Of a stretch of 22,066 nt of DNA, positions 20,503 to 22,066 are shown in pieces. A program made the position numbers and the translations under genes. The notes beneath the pieces were generated by a model, which was given only the letters and a program-made list of their open reading frames with translations, made no database searches and was not told the origin of the DNA. Every line of letters begins with the position of its first letter. The stretch's first letter is position 1. Source of the stretch: a virus. The DNA lies in the IMG/VR virus record IMGVR_UViG_3300021091_003680, positions 1 through 22,066 of that record. One strand, written 5' to 3'.

Positions 20503-21682
20503 AATAACATTTGTTCTACCTAGTAGAAATAATTTAGAATTTCTTCAATTAGCATATAAATCAATTTGTAATTTAGAAACTAAACATGAGATATTAATTC
20601 TAGATGATGCTAGTGTAGATGGGACTCAAGATTGGATTAAGTCACTTAAGGATGATAATTTAATTATATATCACAATCCAGGACCAGAACGTGTTGGTAT
20701 TGTAGGTATGTTTGATAAAGGTATTGAGATGGCTAGAACAGAAATCATATTTGCATTCCATGCTGATATGATAGCATCTCCTAATTTAGATAAAAATATA
20801 CTTAAATATCTTAAACCAGGTGTAGTTGTTAGTGCTACTAGAATTGAACCACCACTTCACCCTCCAGGTCCAGAAAAAATAATTATGGATTGGGGTAATG
20901 AAGTAGAAGAGTTTAATTACAATGATGCTAAACCTAAATTCATAGAACTAGAGCAGTTAAATAAAGATAAGTATACTGAAGGTATATTTGCACCTTGGTG
21001 TATGTATAAATCAGATTACTTAGCTATAGGAGGACATGATGAATTATTTGCTCCTCAATCAAAAGAAGATAGTGATTTATTTAATCGTTTTGTTTTAAAA
21101 GGATATAAAGTAATTCAATCATGGGATGGTTTAGTCTATCATTTCACTAGCCGTGGTAGTAGATTTAATAAACATGCTGGTGGTAGTGCAGGTAAGAATA
21201 GTGAAGAGTGGCTTTACACTACAAATAAGAATTCTAGAAATTTTATTCGTAAGTGGGGACATTTTGTTAAACATGATGCATTTATGAAACCAGTTATACC
21301 TCATAAGTATAATGTTGGATTTGTAGTTCATAATTGTAATTTAGAAGTAATATCTATTTTAGAACCATGGTGTGATACATTATACACTGATGATGAAATG
21401 GGTGTTTTAGAAGCTACTTATTATGATTTAGAGCAAAAACATACTAAAATTGATCTTAAAAGTAAATTTAAAGTAATAAAACACTCAGTACCAGATAATG
21501 ATATTGTAATTGAATTTGATGCTAAACAATTAACTCAAGAGTCTTTTAAATTAATAACTCAATTAACTGAAATTATAGGTGGGTCAGGTGAATTAGGTGA
21601 ATTTGAATTAGATATATTTAAAATATCTATATATGCCATGACCACTTATGAGCATAGTCTTATTCATATTTATAATAAATAA
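20495..21682 (+). CDS. Glycosyltransferase, GT2-like, with C-terminal extension
   Basis: A 395-residue GT-A enzyme. It has a clear GT2 start (ITFVLPSRNNLEFLQLAYKS), ILILDDASVDGTQDW (Asp37-Asp38), and the metal site FAFHADMIA with His89-Ala-Asp91 in place of DxD. The acceptor side has FAPWCMYKSDYLAIGGHDE and KEDSDLFNRF (an ED motif). About 150 residues after the catalytic domain (about 245-395) form an extra unassigned region, with VGFVVHNCNLEVI and an acidic end. The extension could bind the acceptor. It is the last recognisable sugar gene of the cassette in the window. Confidence 0.9.
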   Translation: MGKITFVLPSRNNLEFLQLAYKSICNLETKHEILILDDASVDGTQDWIKSLKDDNLIIYHNPGPERVGIVGMFDKGIEMARTEIIFAFHADMIASPNLDKNILKYLKPGVVVSATRIEPPLHPPGPEKIIMDWGNEVEEFNYNDAKPKFIELEQLNKDKYTEGIFAPWCMYKSDYLAIGGHDELFAPQSKEDSDLFNRFVLKGYKVIQSWDGLVYHFTSRGSRFNKHAGGSAGKNSEEWLYTTNKNSRNFIRKWGHFVKHDAFMKPVIPHKYNVGFVVHNCNLEVISILEPWCDTLYTDDEMGVLEATYYDLEQKHTKIDLKSKFKVIKHSVPDNDIVIEFDAKQLTQESFKLITQLTEIIGGSGELGEFELDIFKISIYAMTTYEHSLIHIYNK

Positions 21683-22008
21683 TGAATATGGCTAAAAAAA
21701 CAACTAGACAAATACCTTCAATGGTTATCACTGTTAAAGGTGAAGGGCAAGCTGATATTGATGCTTTATGTGAGAATGAAATGTTTATTAAAGCAGTGTT
21801 TACTGAGACCATAGCTGGGATTAGAGAAGCCATTAGTAATAAAAATAAAACAGCTACATTATTCCAAATAGCTAAAAGTGATTATTATTTAGAGTTAGAT
21901 GAAAGTCAATGGAAACAAGCTTTACAAACATGTATTGACAGACTTATTGAGGAAGAAAAATATGAAGAATGTTCTAAAATAAAAGTATTAATGGATAAAA
22001 TAAAGTAA
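21682..22008 (+). CDS. Small protein of unknown function
   Basis: A 108-residue soluble protein whose start overlaps the upstream stop by one base (TAATG); a second in-frame ATG at 21688 is also possible. The N-terminal part is a Lys/Thr-rich strand region (IPSMVITVKGEG), followed by a helical section. The final segment, IEEEKYEECSKIKVLMDKI, resembles the short helical UVR motif (protein-interaction hairpin of UvrB/UvrC and ClpC-type proteins), but this likeness is weak. The function is unknown; it is not obviously a sugar enzyme. Confidence 0.72.
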   Translation: MNMAKKTTRQIPSMVITVKGEGQADIDALCENEMFIKAVFTETIAGIREAISNKNKTATLFQIAKSDYYLELDESQWKQALQTCIDRLIEEEKYEECSKIKVLMDKIK

Positions 22009-22009
22009 T

Positions 22010-22066
22010 ATGCTTCAAAACAGTTATGATGATATTAAAAAAGCTGTTGACCAGCTATTAAAAATA
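22010..22066 (+). CDS. Start of a further gene, cut by the right edge
   Basis: An ATG at 22010, one base after the previous stop, opens a frame without stop to the window edge. The 19 visible residues (beginning Met-Leu-Gln-Asn-Ser-Tyr) read as a charged helix containing DDIKKAVDQLL. Coding is inferred from the packing and direction of the preceding genes. The function cannot be judged. Confidence 0.5.
   Translation, partial: MLQNSYDDIKKAVDQLLKI

Overview
The window is a strongly AT-rich, tightly packed stretch of what is almost certainly a large tailed-phage genome. Every gene I can support lies on the + strand, and most genes overlap or are separated by only a few bases. Phage origin is indicated by T4-type sliding-clamp loader genes (a gp44-like ATPase and a gp62-like small subunit), a holin-like membrane protein, many tiny membrane or coiled-coil genes, and phage-style tRNA and tmRNA genes. 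A Bacteroidota host is an inference. Most starts lack a Shine-Dalgarno sequence and sit in A/T-rich leaders, and one small lipoprotein looks like those common in Bacteroidota.

Region 1 (1-2280) is a translation and protein-quality block. It holds the C-terminal part of a GroEL-type chaperonin, tRNA-Glu(UUC), tRNA-Ile(GAU), a 99-nt tRNA-like gene with no canonical anticodon arm, two small membrane proteins, tRNA-Leu(UAA), a 54-residue lipoprotein, an intrinsic terminator and a complete tmRNA (ssrA). The tmRNA appears to encode an unusually long tag of about 24 residues ending in Tyr-Ala-Tyr-Ala-Ala. None of these RNA genes encodes the 3' CCA.

Region 2 (2300-3450) is a run of very small proteins, several with membrane segments, including a holin-like two-helix protein and a membrane-anchored coiled-coil protein. 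Region 3 (3457-8689) is a nucleic-acid block: a nucleotidyltransferase-fold protein overlapping a PPP-type metallophosphatase, the clamp-loader pair with an 85-residue gene between them, a MazG-like protein, a Cas4/RecB-like nuclease with four cysteines, and a ribbon-helix-helix protein. An AT-rich inverted repeat lies directly before the last of these.

Region 4 (8710-21682) is about 13 kb given over almost entirely to sugar chemistry. It holds nine known or likely glycosyltransferases (two GT4-like, two clear GT2-like, one GT8-like, four divergent), a shortened UDP-sugar 6-dehydrogenase, a GNAT acetyltransferase, a SAM methyltransferase, a DegT/DnrJ-type sugar aminotransferase, an SDR sugar epimerase/dehydratase and a zinc-ribbon protein. 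Together these could make, modify and attach an amino-sugar- or uronate-containing glycan. The acceptor (virion protein, phage DNA or host surface) cannot be told from sequence. This cassette and the tmRNA/chaperonin block are the most interesting parts of the window. The right edge holds a small unknown protein and the start of another.
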